A DNA stretch of 64,000 nt from Petunia secreta (Eukaryota > Streptophyta > Magnoliopsida > Solanales > Solanaceae). How positions within the stretch are numbered: the first letter of the stretch is position 1; the number at the start of each line of letters is the position of its first letter. Shown in pieces: positions 1 to 9,684 of the stretch. The position numbers and the translations under genes are program-made. The notes beneath the pieces were generated by a model that was not told the DNA's origin, did not search any database, and saw only the letters and a list, made by a program, of their open reading frames with translations. The DNA is taken from contig JARKIP010000065.1 in the NCBI GenBank assembly GCA_029990175.1, positions 5,398,501 to 5,462,500 of the forward strand. The letters are read 5' to 3'.

Positions 1-650
1 CAGTATGAACAAGTTGAAGTGGCTTGGTTGCTCTTGATGTGGCCTCCTTAGAAAAACTCCTCCTTGCATGTTTTCCAAGAAGACAGGCTTCACACAACTG
101 ATTGGGATGATTTATTAAAGGCATCCCGTGCACCATCTTCTTTTCTCCCAGTGATTTGAGCGACTCAAAATTCAAGTGCCCAAATCTCATGTGCCAACAC
201 CATGATTCTTCTTTCATATTTGCATTCAAACACTTTGCTTCAATTGTTTTAAGGTTCAAAGAAAACAATCTATTCTTTGACATATGAACTTTAGCAATTA
301 GAGTGCCACTTGAATCTCTAAGCCAAAGGTTCATATCTTTCATATGTATGTCATATCCCTTTTCAAGAAATTGGCCCAAGCTCAGAATATTAATTTTTTA
401 ACTTTGGCACATAGTAAACATCTTTGATCAATTTGTGACTACCATCTTTAGAGGAGATAAGAATCGTACCTATCCCTTCAATTTGGATCTTTGAAGTATC
501 TCTAAAAGATACATTGCCTTTCACCCTTTTGTTGAGCTCCACAAACTTGTCTTTGTATCTGCACATGTGGTTGCTCGCTCCATTATCCAGATACCACGAA
601 CCACAATCATCTTTGTCTTCTTGCTTGAGTGCTAGCAATAATGTTGATCT
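1..650 (-). pseudogene. pol: copia Pol, N-terminal part (protease and GAG-pre-integrase)
   Basis: In the frame after the gag frameshift, the retroviral-type aspartic protease motif appears (WYLDNGASNHM, around 545-580); DNGAS replaces the commoner DSGAS. A second frameshift in an A-rich run near 395 interrupts the frame. Reading continues open from there to position 1 through the GAG-pre-integrase zinc-binding region (H...H...C..C, including CWHMRFGHLNFESL and LCEACLLGKHAR) and the start of the integrase core. The product would process Gag-Pol and integrate cDNA; this copy cannot without recoding. Confidence 0.85.
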
Positions 651-1621
651 TCATCTTCCTTGTTGTCGTCAACAAGGTTGGCCTTTTCTTCAACATTGCT
701 ACGACATTCCCAGGAATAATGGCCAAATTTATGACAATTATAGCACTCAACTTTAGATTTATCATACCTCTTTTCATTTGTTTCTTGATGGTAGCCACGT
801 CCTCTTCCACCTCCTCGGCCACGACCTCTATATGTTTGGTGACTTTTCTCTTCATTGTTGGAGTTTCTATCATTGCTTCTTCCTCTTCCACGATCGCCAC
901 CACGTCCTCTGCCTCGTCCACTGCCTCGATAGCTCTTTTCAGCTCCATCATCCTTCAATGATGCCTTGGTTTTAAGGAGTTTCTCCAACGGCTCTTCTTG
1001 CCTCCTCTTGATTTTTTCTTCATGGGCTTGCAAAGAACCTTCCAGTTGCTCCACCGTCATAGTGTCTAAATCTTTAGACTCCTTAATAGCACACACCACA
1101 AAATTGAATTTAGGTGTTAGGGAGCGAAGGATCTTTTCTACCACACGGACAACTTCAATTTTCTCTCCGTACCTTTTCAATTGGTTCACAACAGCCCGCA
1201 CTCTTGAATCATAATCCGAAATGGATTCGGATTCCTTCAATGTTAAAGCTTCAAAATCAGCCCTTAGAGATTGAAGCTTCACCTTCTTCACTTTGTCAAC
1301 TCCTTGGAGAGATGTTTGTAAAATCTCCCAAGCTTCTTTTGAGGTAGTTGCATCAGCCACCTTCTCAAACATAGTATCATCCAAACATTGATGGATAAGA
1401 GAGAGGGCTTGTTGATCCTTCTTCCTTAACTTTGCCAAAGAATCCTTCTCATTTTGAGGCAAATTTTCGTCATTGTCGGGTTCTTCAAACCCTTCTTCTA
1501 CAATCTTCCATGCATCTTGAGAGCCAAGTATGGCTTTCATCCTTATACACCATTTTTGATAGTTCTCTTTTGTAAGACGAGGAAATTGGAAAGCAAGTAG
1601 GCCATTGCCATTGTTTGCCAT
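632..1621 (-). pseudogene. gag: copia Gag (UBN2/DUF4219-type) with zinc knuckle
   Basis: A 329-codon frame that begins at the ATG overlapping the PBS. The N-terminal third is the UBN2-type capsid region common to plant copia elements (YQKWCIRMKAILGSQDAW near residues 20-40, then a helical region to about residue 210). Next is an Arg/Gly-rich segment (about 240-285) and a CX2CX4HX4C zinc knuckle (CYNCHKFGHYSWEC, about 300-313) that would bind RNA. In related elements the frame runs straight into protease; here a 1-nt deletion near 645 ends it at 632. Gag forms the virus-like particle in which reverse transcription occurs. Confidence 0.88.
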
Positions 1622-1634
1622 GGCTCTGATACCA
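1621..1634 (-). other. Primer binding site, initiator tRNA-Met
   Basis: The minus strand reads TGGTATCAGAGCCA three bases inside the LTR. This is the canonical complement of the plant initiator-Met tRNA 3' end used by copia elements. The last bases overlap the gag start codon, so the leader is essentially absent. Confidence 0.9.
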
Positions 1635-1637
1635 CTA

Positions 1638-2011
1638 TGTTAGGAAAAAAGAACAATATAGAAGAAAGGTTGTATACTAAACAAAGAAGAAGAGGAAGGA
1701 AAGAACACTTTGTATTTTGGGAGAGGAGTTGTTTTCATTCAACTTGACTTACTCCAAATGTCTAGGAATACATGGCTATTTATAGAATAATTCTTTCATG
1801 TATCTAGCCTACACTACATGTAAACACATTAACTTAGTCCACACTTTACCTCTCCCAAGATACATGGATGACACTAATACATAGATGAATTCACACTCTA
1901 ATACATGTACTAACTTAATATTCTAGTTCATGAACTAATGTAAATACATGTAGACTAATGTAAACTAATGTGAACTAATGAGAACAAGTTTATTATTTTC
2001 ACATTTCAACA
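1638..2011 (-). repeat. 5' LTR of the minus-strand copia element
   Basis: A 374-bp LTR with TG...CA ends, placed immediately before the PBS in element orientation. A TATA box of the form CTATAAATAG (minus strand) is seen around 1779-1788. The interior carries a short repeated ACTAATGTAAA-like motif (1930-1980). The boundary at 2011 is set by the CAACA end abutting F-box coding sequence. Confidence 0.85.
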
Positions 2012-2963
2012 CGAGCTCCCAAAGAGATATCCAAGTAAAACAAGGCATATTTACCTCAAGTTCATTTGGACCAAAACAAAGGTCCCGAAGCCCAGACAAG
2101 CTAAAAAGAAGCTTTTCCAAAGTTGATCTTTCATTCCTGTTTTGGATTATCAACCATAAGGAATAATGATGTCAAACTTTTGCAGTTTGTAAGGCAATTT
2201 AGCTTGAGACCATACTGATTTTCATGAACAAGCAAGCACTTCAACTCTGACGAAGCAATGTTCAGGTATTGAGAGTCATTACAGTACAACAAGGTCAGAC
2301 TGGCAAGGAGGGGGGCCTTAATAATGCAGAACTTTATGGTTGGCACAAAGGTTATCCTCTCTAGATGAAGGGTTATAAGGTTCTTAAAGCCAAGAAAACA
2401 TCTCGTTGGTGGCTTGAAGATACAGTTGTAGAGTTCCAAATATGTCAGGGTTGGACAATTAAATATATAAGAAGGCAGTTCATAAGTAGTATTATTTGAC
2501 ATGTTGACGGTTAGCTCCTTCACACCATGTCTGGTAACATAAAACATCCATCTATTAAAATCTGTATCGGAAGACAAACTTGCTCCTGAAACATCAAGCA
2601 CAAACTTCACAATATCTCCGTGATGGTGTAAGAGAATCTTATCTACTATTTCTTTCAAGATAGATTGAGATTTTACAGCTAATTTGTTGCAGAAGAGCTT
2701 ATCCAACGTCAAATCTGGAAGCATTGCCCAAATATATCGCCACTTTATGGACAAAATACTAGTTCTCGCTACATCATGAACCGGCAAGAGCTCAAGGATA
2801 CGATCAATAACTTACTTGGTAGACCACTGATTCTATCTTTTATATCCTCTTTAACAGCAATTCTCTTACGATCTGTTAGAAGAAGTAAAATTAATCTTGG
2901 GCATAAAATTTATGATCCAAAAGAACAACATAAAAAGGGAAAAGAGGGTATACCTCGAGCCAT
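2012..2963 (-). pseudogene. F-box/LRR (FBD-like) protein gene, disrupted
   Basis: On the minus strand the sequence resembles plant F-box/FBD/LRR proteins (family of Arabidopsis At1g13570), substrate receptors of SCF ubiquitin ligases. A short first exon (ATG at 2963, end 2954), an 81-nt intron (GT at 2953, pyrimidine tract and CAG ending at 2873) and exon 2 give a start M-A-R-D-R-K. The F-box follows (DRISGLP..., LLPVHDVARTSILSIKWRYIW), then LRR-like repeats (CPTLTYLELYNC). Damage: a 1-nt deletion near 2811 within the F-box, a frameshift near 2140-2150, and truncation at 2012 by the copia LTR. A second copia element sits 29 bp upstream of the ATG. The intron is my prediction; F-box identity is firm. 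Confidence 0.82.
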
Positions 2964-2986
2964 GATGATTCTTAGTAATAGAATTT

Positions 2987-2991
2987 GTAAC
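2987..2991. repeat. Target-site duplication (left), GTAAC
   Basis: GTAAC precedes the 5' LTR of the large copia element and recurs at 37362-37366 immediately after its 3' LTR. This fixes both ends of the insertion and shows the two LTRs belong to one integration event. Confidence 0.93.
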
Positions 2992-3796
2992 TGTTAGCTT
3001 GGATAAGCTTGGATTTTTGACTGATGACTGAGGAACGGATTCGAAGGACCTCTTCCTTTGGATCACTGCAGCAGAATAGATAATTCATGCAAAATTATTT
3101 AAATTAAGATATTATTAATTATCCTAAACCTAATGTTTATCTTGATAATTATACAGGTCTAAACGGATACGAAAAGATTGCATAAATAAAGGATAAAAGA
3201 TCCGGATTCTTAAGAGTAGAATCCAATTAGGACTCAAACTCAAGGGAGCTTTGGAGTTCTAATTGCTCAAGACTTCTTGGCTGCTGGAGCTATAAAACGT
3301 GGAGCATATCAGCCATAGAAGTGTGCACAAATACGGAGAGCATCGAGCAAAAGCTGAGAAGAGTTATTAGCTTATTTGTATAATCAGTTAGCTACAGTAG
3401 AACTAAGTTAGAACCTGTTCCTTAGATTCAATCTTGTAAAAGTTCAAGTCTTAGTTCAATTGTAGTAAGCAAAAATCGAGTTGTAAACTTTCTGGTTCAA
3501 GTCGTGGACTTGACACAACTTCACTGATCGTGAGAAAGATCACTAAAGGATTAGAGTTAGTCCTAGGTTAGTAAGATTGAGTCTTGTAACCAAGTGAGTC
3601 TTTTTACATAGTGAAGTTGAAATCCTACTTGAGAAGTAGGTCGTGGTTTTTTGATCCCGAGTCAAGGGGTTTTTCCACGCTAATATCTGGTGTTCAATTA
3701 CTTACAGTTTTAATTCCGCATATCGTAGAGTAAAGGAACACATTGTAAGGAACTGGTCCTTAAAACAGTAAAGTGGTGTAATCGTGGGAAATATCA
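2992..3796 (+). repeat. 5' LTR of the Sirevirus-type element
   Basis: An 805-bp LTR, TGTTAGCTTGG...AAATATCA, pairing with 36558-37361 (804 bp). A TATA box (TATAAAAC) is at 3291. One copy of the GGAMCWGKTCC motif is at 3749-3759, just before the LTR end, and near-matches occur near 3045 and 3414. Confidence 0.93.
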
Positions 3797-3798
3797 AT

Positions 3799-3812
3799 TG
3801 GTATCAGAGCGG
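3799..3812 (+). other. Primer binding site, initiator tRNA-Met
   Basis: TGGTATCAGAGCGG starts two bases after the 5' LTR. The first 12 bases match the initiator-Met tRNA complement used by copia elements. Confidence 0.9.
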
Positions 3813-3845
3813 GTTATCCTTGAAAAGGCTAACACCTAGGATTAG

Positions 3846-5780
3846 ATGAGTACATCACGAGAGAACAGTGAGGGTCAGTCAATGGTTAGAGCTCCTTATT
3901 TCAATGGGAAATACTATTCATGGTGGAAAGAGAGGATGCGTGATCACCTTCAAGCAGAGGACTATGAATTATGGGATATAGTAACTGAAGGTCCCATGAT
4001 CCCAATGAAGAAGGATGCTGAGGGAAACGATGTTCCCAAAACCAGGAAGGAATGCAATGCTGAAGACATAAAGCAATGGGAAAAGAATGCAAAAGCTAGG
4101 AAGTGGCTTGTTGGTGGACTTAGTCCTGACGAATGCACTAGAATCAGAGGGTATGTCACTGCAAAGGAGATTTGGGATGCTCTACAAGTTGCACACGAAG
4201 GAACAAGTCAGGTAAAAAGGTCCAGAGGTACACTTCTTTATGCTGAATATGAAAGTTTTAAAATGAAAGAAGAAGAGTCAATCTCTGAAATGTATACTAG
4301 ATTTAATGCCATTGCTTCTGAACTGATCTCTTTGGGAAGGGTTTTAACTGTGGAAGATAGAGTAGAAAAGATTCTAACTAGGGTTCTTCCAGATTCTTGG
4401 GAAATCAAAGCTTGTGCTATCATAGAAAGCAAAGATTTAACCACTCTATCCTTAGATGAACTGATAGGCAATTTAAAGACTTATGAACTAAGGAAAAAGG
4501 TTAAATTCATAGGAGTTCCAGTTAAAACTGAGCCTAACCTAGCCTTGACTGCTGCTGATAAGATCATTGATGATAAGGACCTGGTCCTTATTGCTAAAAG
4601 TGTTCAGAAATATTTGATTAAGAAAAAGGCAATTAGTGTACCGGGTAGGTCTACTAACATGAAACATGCTGCAGAATGCCACAAATGTGGAAGCTCGGAG
4701 CACTACATCAGCAAATGTCCAATTATGGAAGGAGAATGGAGGAAGAGATTCATTGAGGAAAGGAAGAAGGCTAGGGAACAGGTCCATAAGAAAAGTGGAA
4801 ATCCCAAAGCAATGGTTGCAGGATGGCAAGACAGTGAAGACGAAATAACTTATGATGATCTGGATGAGGATCTTGCTCTAATGGCTCTTGGAGATTCAGA
4901 AAATGAAGAAGATGCTGAGGTATTTGTTTCTAAACTCAAAGATGATGTAAAAAGCATGTCTAGAGAAAAATTGGTTAGAGTATTCCATATTGTGCTAAAT
5001 GAATTTAAATCTCTAAGGGATAGCAATCATCAACTGCATGATAAAATTGATTGTTTAGAAGCAGAATGCGAAGAAGAAGTAGTTAAAAATGATTTTCTGG
5101 AAAGGAAGATTAGCATGCTTGAGGAACAGGTCCTCACACTTGAATCAACTGCTCAGGAATTAGAAAATATTAAAACAGTTGAAAAAGGTAAAGGTATTGC
5201 TAATTCTCATCAGATCATTGCTGAAGAGAAACTGAAAGTCACAGTTGATGAACTGTGTAAAAAAGATGAGAAGATAAGATCTTTAGAAGAAGACTTGGTT
5301 AAAACAAAAATGGAACTAAGAAAAACTGTAGAATGGAACAAGTCTTCTGAAGCACTAGAATGGTTACAGGAAAATCATAGTAGTAACAGGAAAGGTATTG
5401 GATTCATGAAAACACAGAGTTCATCCAAATGGGATCCAAAGAGTAAGTACTTATCACTTCCTGAAAACTGGCTATGCACTCATTGTGGGAACACTGGTCA
5501 CCAGAAAGAAAATTGTCAATCTTTAAAAGGGGCTGCCCAGAGGAACAGGTCCTATAAACCTGTTCAGAATTCTGTGAAACAGAAGAATAGGTCCTATAAA
5601 TCTGTTCAGAATTCTGTGAAACAGAAGAATAGATCCTATAAACTTGTTGAACATTCTGAAAAAAGGGAAACAGTTCACACAAAGAAACCATTACCATTCT
5701 GGGCTAGGAGAGATCTGATTCATCCTTTTTCTAAAGGAAAGGAACCCAAACTAGTTTGGGTTCTTAAAATTAACCCCTAG
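3846..5780 (+). CDS. gag: Gag of the Sirevirus-type element, intact 644-aa frame
   Basis: Starts at the first ATG after the PBS. The N-terminal half is the DUF4219/UBN2-type capsid region (YYSWWKERMRDHL near residues 20-35; SISEMYTRFNAI near 145). A first zinc knuckle CX2CX4HX4C lies at about residues 278-291 (CHKCGSSEHYISKC). A long charged coiled-coil stretch occupies about 370-500, and a second knuckle (CTHCGNTGHQKENC) starts at residue 544. A 14-residue unit (PVQNSVKQKNRSYK type) is repeated about three times near residues 565-605. The frame is open throughout, unlike pol. It ends at 5780, just before pol in a different frame (+1). Large Gags with coiled coils are typical of Sireviruses. 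Confidence 0.92.
   Translation: MSTSRENSEGQSMVRAPYFNGKYYSWWKERMRDHLQAEDYELWDIVTEGPMIPMKKDAEGNDVPKTRKECNAEDIKQWEKNAKARKWLVGGLSPDECTRIRGYVTAKEIWDALQVAHEGTSQVKRSRGTLLYAEYESFKMKEEESISEMYTRFNAIASELISLGRVLTVEDRVEKILTRVLPDSWEIKACAIIESKDLTTLSLDELIGNLKTYELRKKVKFIGVPVKTEPNLALTAADKIIDDKDLVLIAKSVQKYLIKKKAISVPGRSTNMKHAAECHKCGSSEHYISKCPIMEGEWRKRFIEERKKAREQVHKKSGNPKAMVAGWQDSEDEITYDDLDEDLALMALGDSENEEDAEVFVSKLKDDVKSMSREKLVRVFHIVLNEFKSLRDSNHQLHDKIDCLEAECEEEVVKNDFLERKISMLEEQVLTLESTAQELENIKTVEKGKGIANSHQIIAEEKLKVTVDELCKKDEKIRSLEEDLVKTKMELRKTVEWNKSSEALEWLQENHSSNRKGIGFMKTQSSSKWDPKSKYLSLPENWLCTHCGNTGHQKENCQSLKGAAQRNRSYKPVQNSVKQKNRSYKSVQNSVKQKNRSYKLVEHSEKRETVHTKKPLPFWARRDLIHPFSKGKEPKLVWVLKINP
5540..5655 (+). repeat. 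Short tandem repeat within gag
   Basis: About three imperfect units of 42 nt encode RSYKPVQNSVKQKN-like peptides. The first unit contains an intact GGAACAGGTCC motif; in units two and three the same position has decayed (GAATAGGTCC, GAATAGATCC). The repeat therefore shows how copies of the dispersed motif are lost. Confidence 0.8.
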
Positions 5781-5787
5781 TTTTCTT

Positions 5788-8700
5788 TTGCAGGCTAGAG
5801 TGAAGGAGATAAACCACAAATGGTACATGGACAGTGGTTGCTCAAGGCATATGACAGGACATAAGGAACTGTTCCTTTCACTCTCAGCCTTCCAAGGAGG
5901 AAGTGTTTCCTTCGGTAATGGTAAGAAAGGGAAAATCATTGGAATTGGAAAGGTAGGTAGGTCTGATTCATACTGTATAGATAATGTGTTTCTAGTAGAT
6001 GGGCTGAAGCATTGCTTATTGAGCATATCTCAATTATGTGACAAAGGTAATAATGTTAATTTCTCATCTACTGGATGCACTGTGACTAACCAAACTTCTG
6101 GAGAGATTATTTTGCAGGGAAATAGGCATGGAAACATCTACAAAGTAGACTTGCTGACACTATCTGATGGAAGCTTGAGTTGCTTAAGTGTGGTGCAAAA
6201 TGATCCCCTCCTATGGCACAAAAGATTAGGACATGCTAGTCTTTCACAATTGAACAAACTTGTGTCTAAGGACTTGGTGATAGGTCTTCCTAACATCAAG
6301 TTTAATGATGAAAAAGTATGTGAAGCATGTGCCAGGGGGAAGCAGGTAAAATCCTCCTTCAAACCGAAGAAACAGGTAAGTACTACTAAACCTTTGGAAC
6401 TGGTCCATATGGATTTATGTGGTCCAATGAGAACAATGAGTCGTGGAGGTAAGAAGTATGTTATGGTATTGGTGGATGATTACTCCAGATTTACATGGAT
6501 TATATTTCTTGCATCTAAAGAAGAAGCATTTAATGCATTTTCAATTTTTGCTAAGAAAGCTAAAAGAACTGTAGATAATCATATTGTTGCCATTAGGTCA
6601 GATCATGGAACTGAATTTGAAAATCATATGTTTTTCAATTTTTGTAATGAAAATGGCATTAATCATAATTTTTCTTCACCTATAACTCCACAACAAAATG
6701 GTGTAGTGGAAAGGAAAAATAGGACTCTAGAAGAAATGGCAAGGACTATGTTAATATCTGGAAATCTTCCACAGAACTTTTGGGCTGAGGCTATTAATAC
6801 TGCATGCTACATAATAAATAGATGTATGACAAGGCCTTTAATAGAAAAGACCCCATATGAATTGCTTAAAGGAAGAAAACCAAATATTTCTCATCTTAGG
6901 GCTTTTGGTTGCAAATATTTTATACATAACAATGGGAAAGATGCCTTAGGAAAATTTGATCCTAGAAGTGATGAAGGAATATTTGTTGGTTATTCTTTAA
7001 ATAGTAAATCTTATAGGGTATTTAACAAGAAAACATTGAAAATTGAAGAAAGTATGCATGTTAAATTTGATGAAACTGACAGTCTCACTCAAGAACAGGT
7101 ACAGGAGGATGAAGAAATTGGAATGCTGAAAGAGTTTGAACTTAATCCACAAATACAGATTCTGGATATGAGAAGTGAACTGCAAGGAACTGTTCCTCAG
7201 GACAGAACTGAAAAGAGTGGCACAGAAACAGGGGGAACACATGTTGGTTCCACCTCACAAACTGGTAGTGCTACTCTATCAGGAACTGTTCCTCCGCAGA
7301 GGACTTTTGACAATGGATTGACACCCAAGCCTTACAAGTATCAAGGGTCACATCCTGTGGATCAAATAATCTCAGATAAGACTGTTGGGGTTCAAACTAG
7401 ATCAGCAGTCAAAAATCACAATTTGTGTGCCTTTAGTGCTTTCCTATCTCTTGTGGAACCCAAAAATGTGAAAGAAGCACTGAAGGATGCAGATTGGATT
7501 AATGCTATGCAGGAAGAATTGAATCAATTCCAAAGGAGTCAAGTTTGGCATCTGGAACCCAAGCCAAGGAACAGGTCCATAATTGGAACAAAATGGGTTT
7601 TCAGAAACAAACTTGATGAGGATGGCATGGTAACAAGAAATAAGGCCAGGCTAGTTGTTCAGGGATATAGTTAAGAGGAGGGCATCGACTATGATGAGAC
7701 TTTTGCTCCAGTTGCAAGATTGGAAGCAATAAGACTTCTTATAGCCTTTGCTACATACATGGAATTTACTCTACATCAAATGGATATTAAGAGTGCATTT
7801 CTGAATGGTTACTTGAAAGAAGAAGTGTATGTCAAGCAACCTCCAGGGTTTGAAAGTGAACAGTTCCCTGAACATGTGTACAAACTGGACAAGGCCTTGT
7901 ATGGGCTCAAGCAGGCACCAAGAGCATGGTATGAAAGACTATCAAAATTTCTACTCCAGCATTGATACAAGAGAGGTAAAATTGATAGTACATTATTTTT
8001 AAAAGAAAAAGGTAAGCATCTCTTAATTGTTCAAATTTATGTAGATGATATAATCTTTGGTGCTACTTGTGAAAATTTAAGTAAGGAATTTGCAAACTTG
8101 ATGGGGAGTGAATTTGAGATGAGCATGATGGGTGAACTCAATTTCTTTTTGGGTTTACAAATCAAGAAAACCTCAAATGGAACTACGATCCATCAACAAA
8201 AGTATGTTAAGGAATTACTTAAAAGATTTGATATGGATAATGCTAAGGAAATTCACACACCTATTGCCACTGCCACAAAATTGGATCTTGATGAACATGG
8301 CAGGGGTATGATAGGTTCTCTACTTTATCTAACTGCTAGTAGACCTGATATTGTGTTCAGTGTTGGTTTGTGTGCTAGGTTTCAATCAGATCCTAAGGAA
8401 TCTCATTTGAAAGCTGTTAAAAGAATATTGAGGTATCTGAAAGGAACAGGTCCCTTGGGACTTTGGTATCCAAAAGGTGGTAGTTTTAATCTTGTTGGAT
8501 ATACTGATGCTGACTATGCAGGTTTCCTTGTTGATAGAAAAAGTACTTCAGGTATGGCACATTTTCTTGGTGAGTGTTTGGTTTCTTGGGGAACTAAGAA
8601 ATAAAATTCAGTGGCACTTTCCACTGCTGAGGCTGAATATGTGGCAGCTGCTTCATGTTGTTCACAGTTGTTATGGATCAAACAACAATTACAGGATTTT

Positions 8701-8958
8701 GGTGTTGATGTAGGAACTGTTCCTATCTATTGTGATAACACTAGTGCTATTAATATGACAAAGAATCCAGTGCATCACAAGAGGACTAAACACATTGATA
8801 TAAGACATCATTTCCTAAGAGACAATTATGAAAAAAGTTTGATCACCATAGCATTTTGTCCCACTGAAAAGCAAATAGCTGACATTTTTACAAAAGCTCT
8901 AGGTAGAGATGATTTTGAAAGAAATAGATTGGAATTGGGGATAATTAAATTCACATAA
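5788..8958 (+). pseudogene. pol: Copia Pol polyprotein with three in-frame stop codons
   Basis: One reading frame of 1057 codons. Domains in order: aspartic protease (DSGCSRHM, D at residue 15); GAG-pre-integrase HHCC (HKRLGHA...CEACARGK); integrase core (MDLCGP, SDHGTEF, PQQNGVVERKNRTL); copia RT (DETFAPVARLEA, YVDDIIFG at about 8040-8065); RNase H (YTDADYAG, STAEAEYVAAA, HIDIRHHFLRD). Stops occur at 7672 (TAA), 7966-adjacent TGA (7963-7965) and 8602 (TAA). From aligned family context these look like CAA to TAA and CGA/GGA to TGA changes. No ATG opens the frame; it overlaps the end of gag by 26 nt and would need recoding or splicing. The gag/pol junction holds a pyrimidine tract plus CAG (5781-5793). 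Confidence 0.93.
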
Positions 8959-9556
8959 AATCATCAATGCTTTACTTCATAATTGGCTAGAAAATTGCAC
9001 TTAAAATGAATTTTATTCAAGTCATTATGAATGATTCAGTCCAGCTTAATACTTAAATGTATACTCTTATGCCATATCTCTTATTTAGAGTTGCTAAAAT
9101 TGAATGATGTTACCATTATGCTCTTAGAATTTCAGATGATAAAAAATGTTGCAAATTGGAAGGACACTGAATTTTTGTGTTAAAATCAGGTATGTACTCG
9201 TTATTATTCAGTTAATTTAGAAGTATAAAGGCTAGGTAACTTGTGATTAGGATAAATCCCACTTAGTTTCCTAACCATACCTAAATTGCAAAAGAGTCCC
9301 ATCGGAGGAACAGTTCCCACTCTAAAAAGATAACCTGGCAGTCCAACGTCTCTATTTCTCCGGGAGACTCCCAAGAGTCCATAACAGTTGCATGTTATGC
9401 TGAGGTAAGTGTGATTGATTTCTACTCCAATTCTACTACCTAATTCACCCTATAAATACACTCCTTCTCCCCCATTATTCTTTTACCTTGTTCATCAATT
9501 AAATTCTCAAAATTTCAGAAAGAATAATCAATTATCTTTTAATTCGAATTGCAAGA
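8959..9556 (+). other. Spacer between pol and the additional ORF
   Basis: No coding region is seen. It contains one GGAMCWGKTCC site (9307-9317). The second half, with a CTATAAATACA box at about 9450-9460 followed by a leader and the ATG at 9557, reads like a promoter-plus-leader for separate transcription of the downstream ORF. That reading is an inference. Confidence 0.5.
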
Positions 9557-9684
9557 ATGTCTCTTTCTTCTGATAATTCTTCAACTGCACCCACTGCTGA
9601 ACAACCACAAAATCTCAATCCTTCCTCACCCATGGATACCATTGACCTAAACCCTGAAATTCCTGAAACAATCCCAGAAATACC
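9557..9684 (+). pseudogene. Additional (envelope-like position) ORF, 5' part, split by insertion
   Basis: The ATG at 9557 opens a Ser/Pro/Glu-rich N-terminus. It runs 128 nt to the insertion point of the gag-only element, just after the left ATACC target copy. The frame resumes at 34301. Adding the two parts (128 + 1810 nt) gives a whole number of codons (646), so the ORF was in frame before the insertion. The apparent continuation past 9684 is LTR sequence. Confidence 0.85.

Larger units (their letters stand above)
1..2011 (-). mobile_element. Ty1/copia LTR retrotransposon, partial (cut by window start)
   Basis: Read on the minus strand, the order is LTR (2011 to 1638), initiator-Met PBS (1634-1621), gag (1621-632), then protease and the start of integrase running off the window at position 1. 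The LTR begins TGTTGAAATG and ends CCTAACA. The element sits inside the 3' part of an F-box pseudogene, whose coding sequence stops abruptly at 2012. The far LTR and the matching target-site copy are outside the window, so age and completeness cannot be judged. Two frameshifts (near 645 and near 395) show it is a decayed copy. Confidence 0.93.

Noticed and set aside
2801..2820. GTAAGT at 2811-2816 (minus) as an intron donor in the F-box gene
   Set aside because: F-box coding sequence continues directly after it with one base missing, so a deletion explains it better than an intron.
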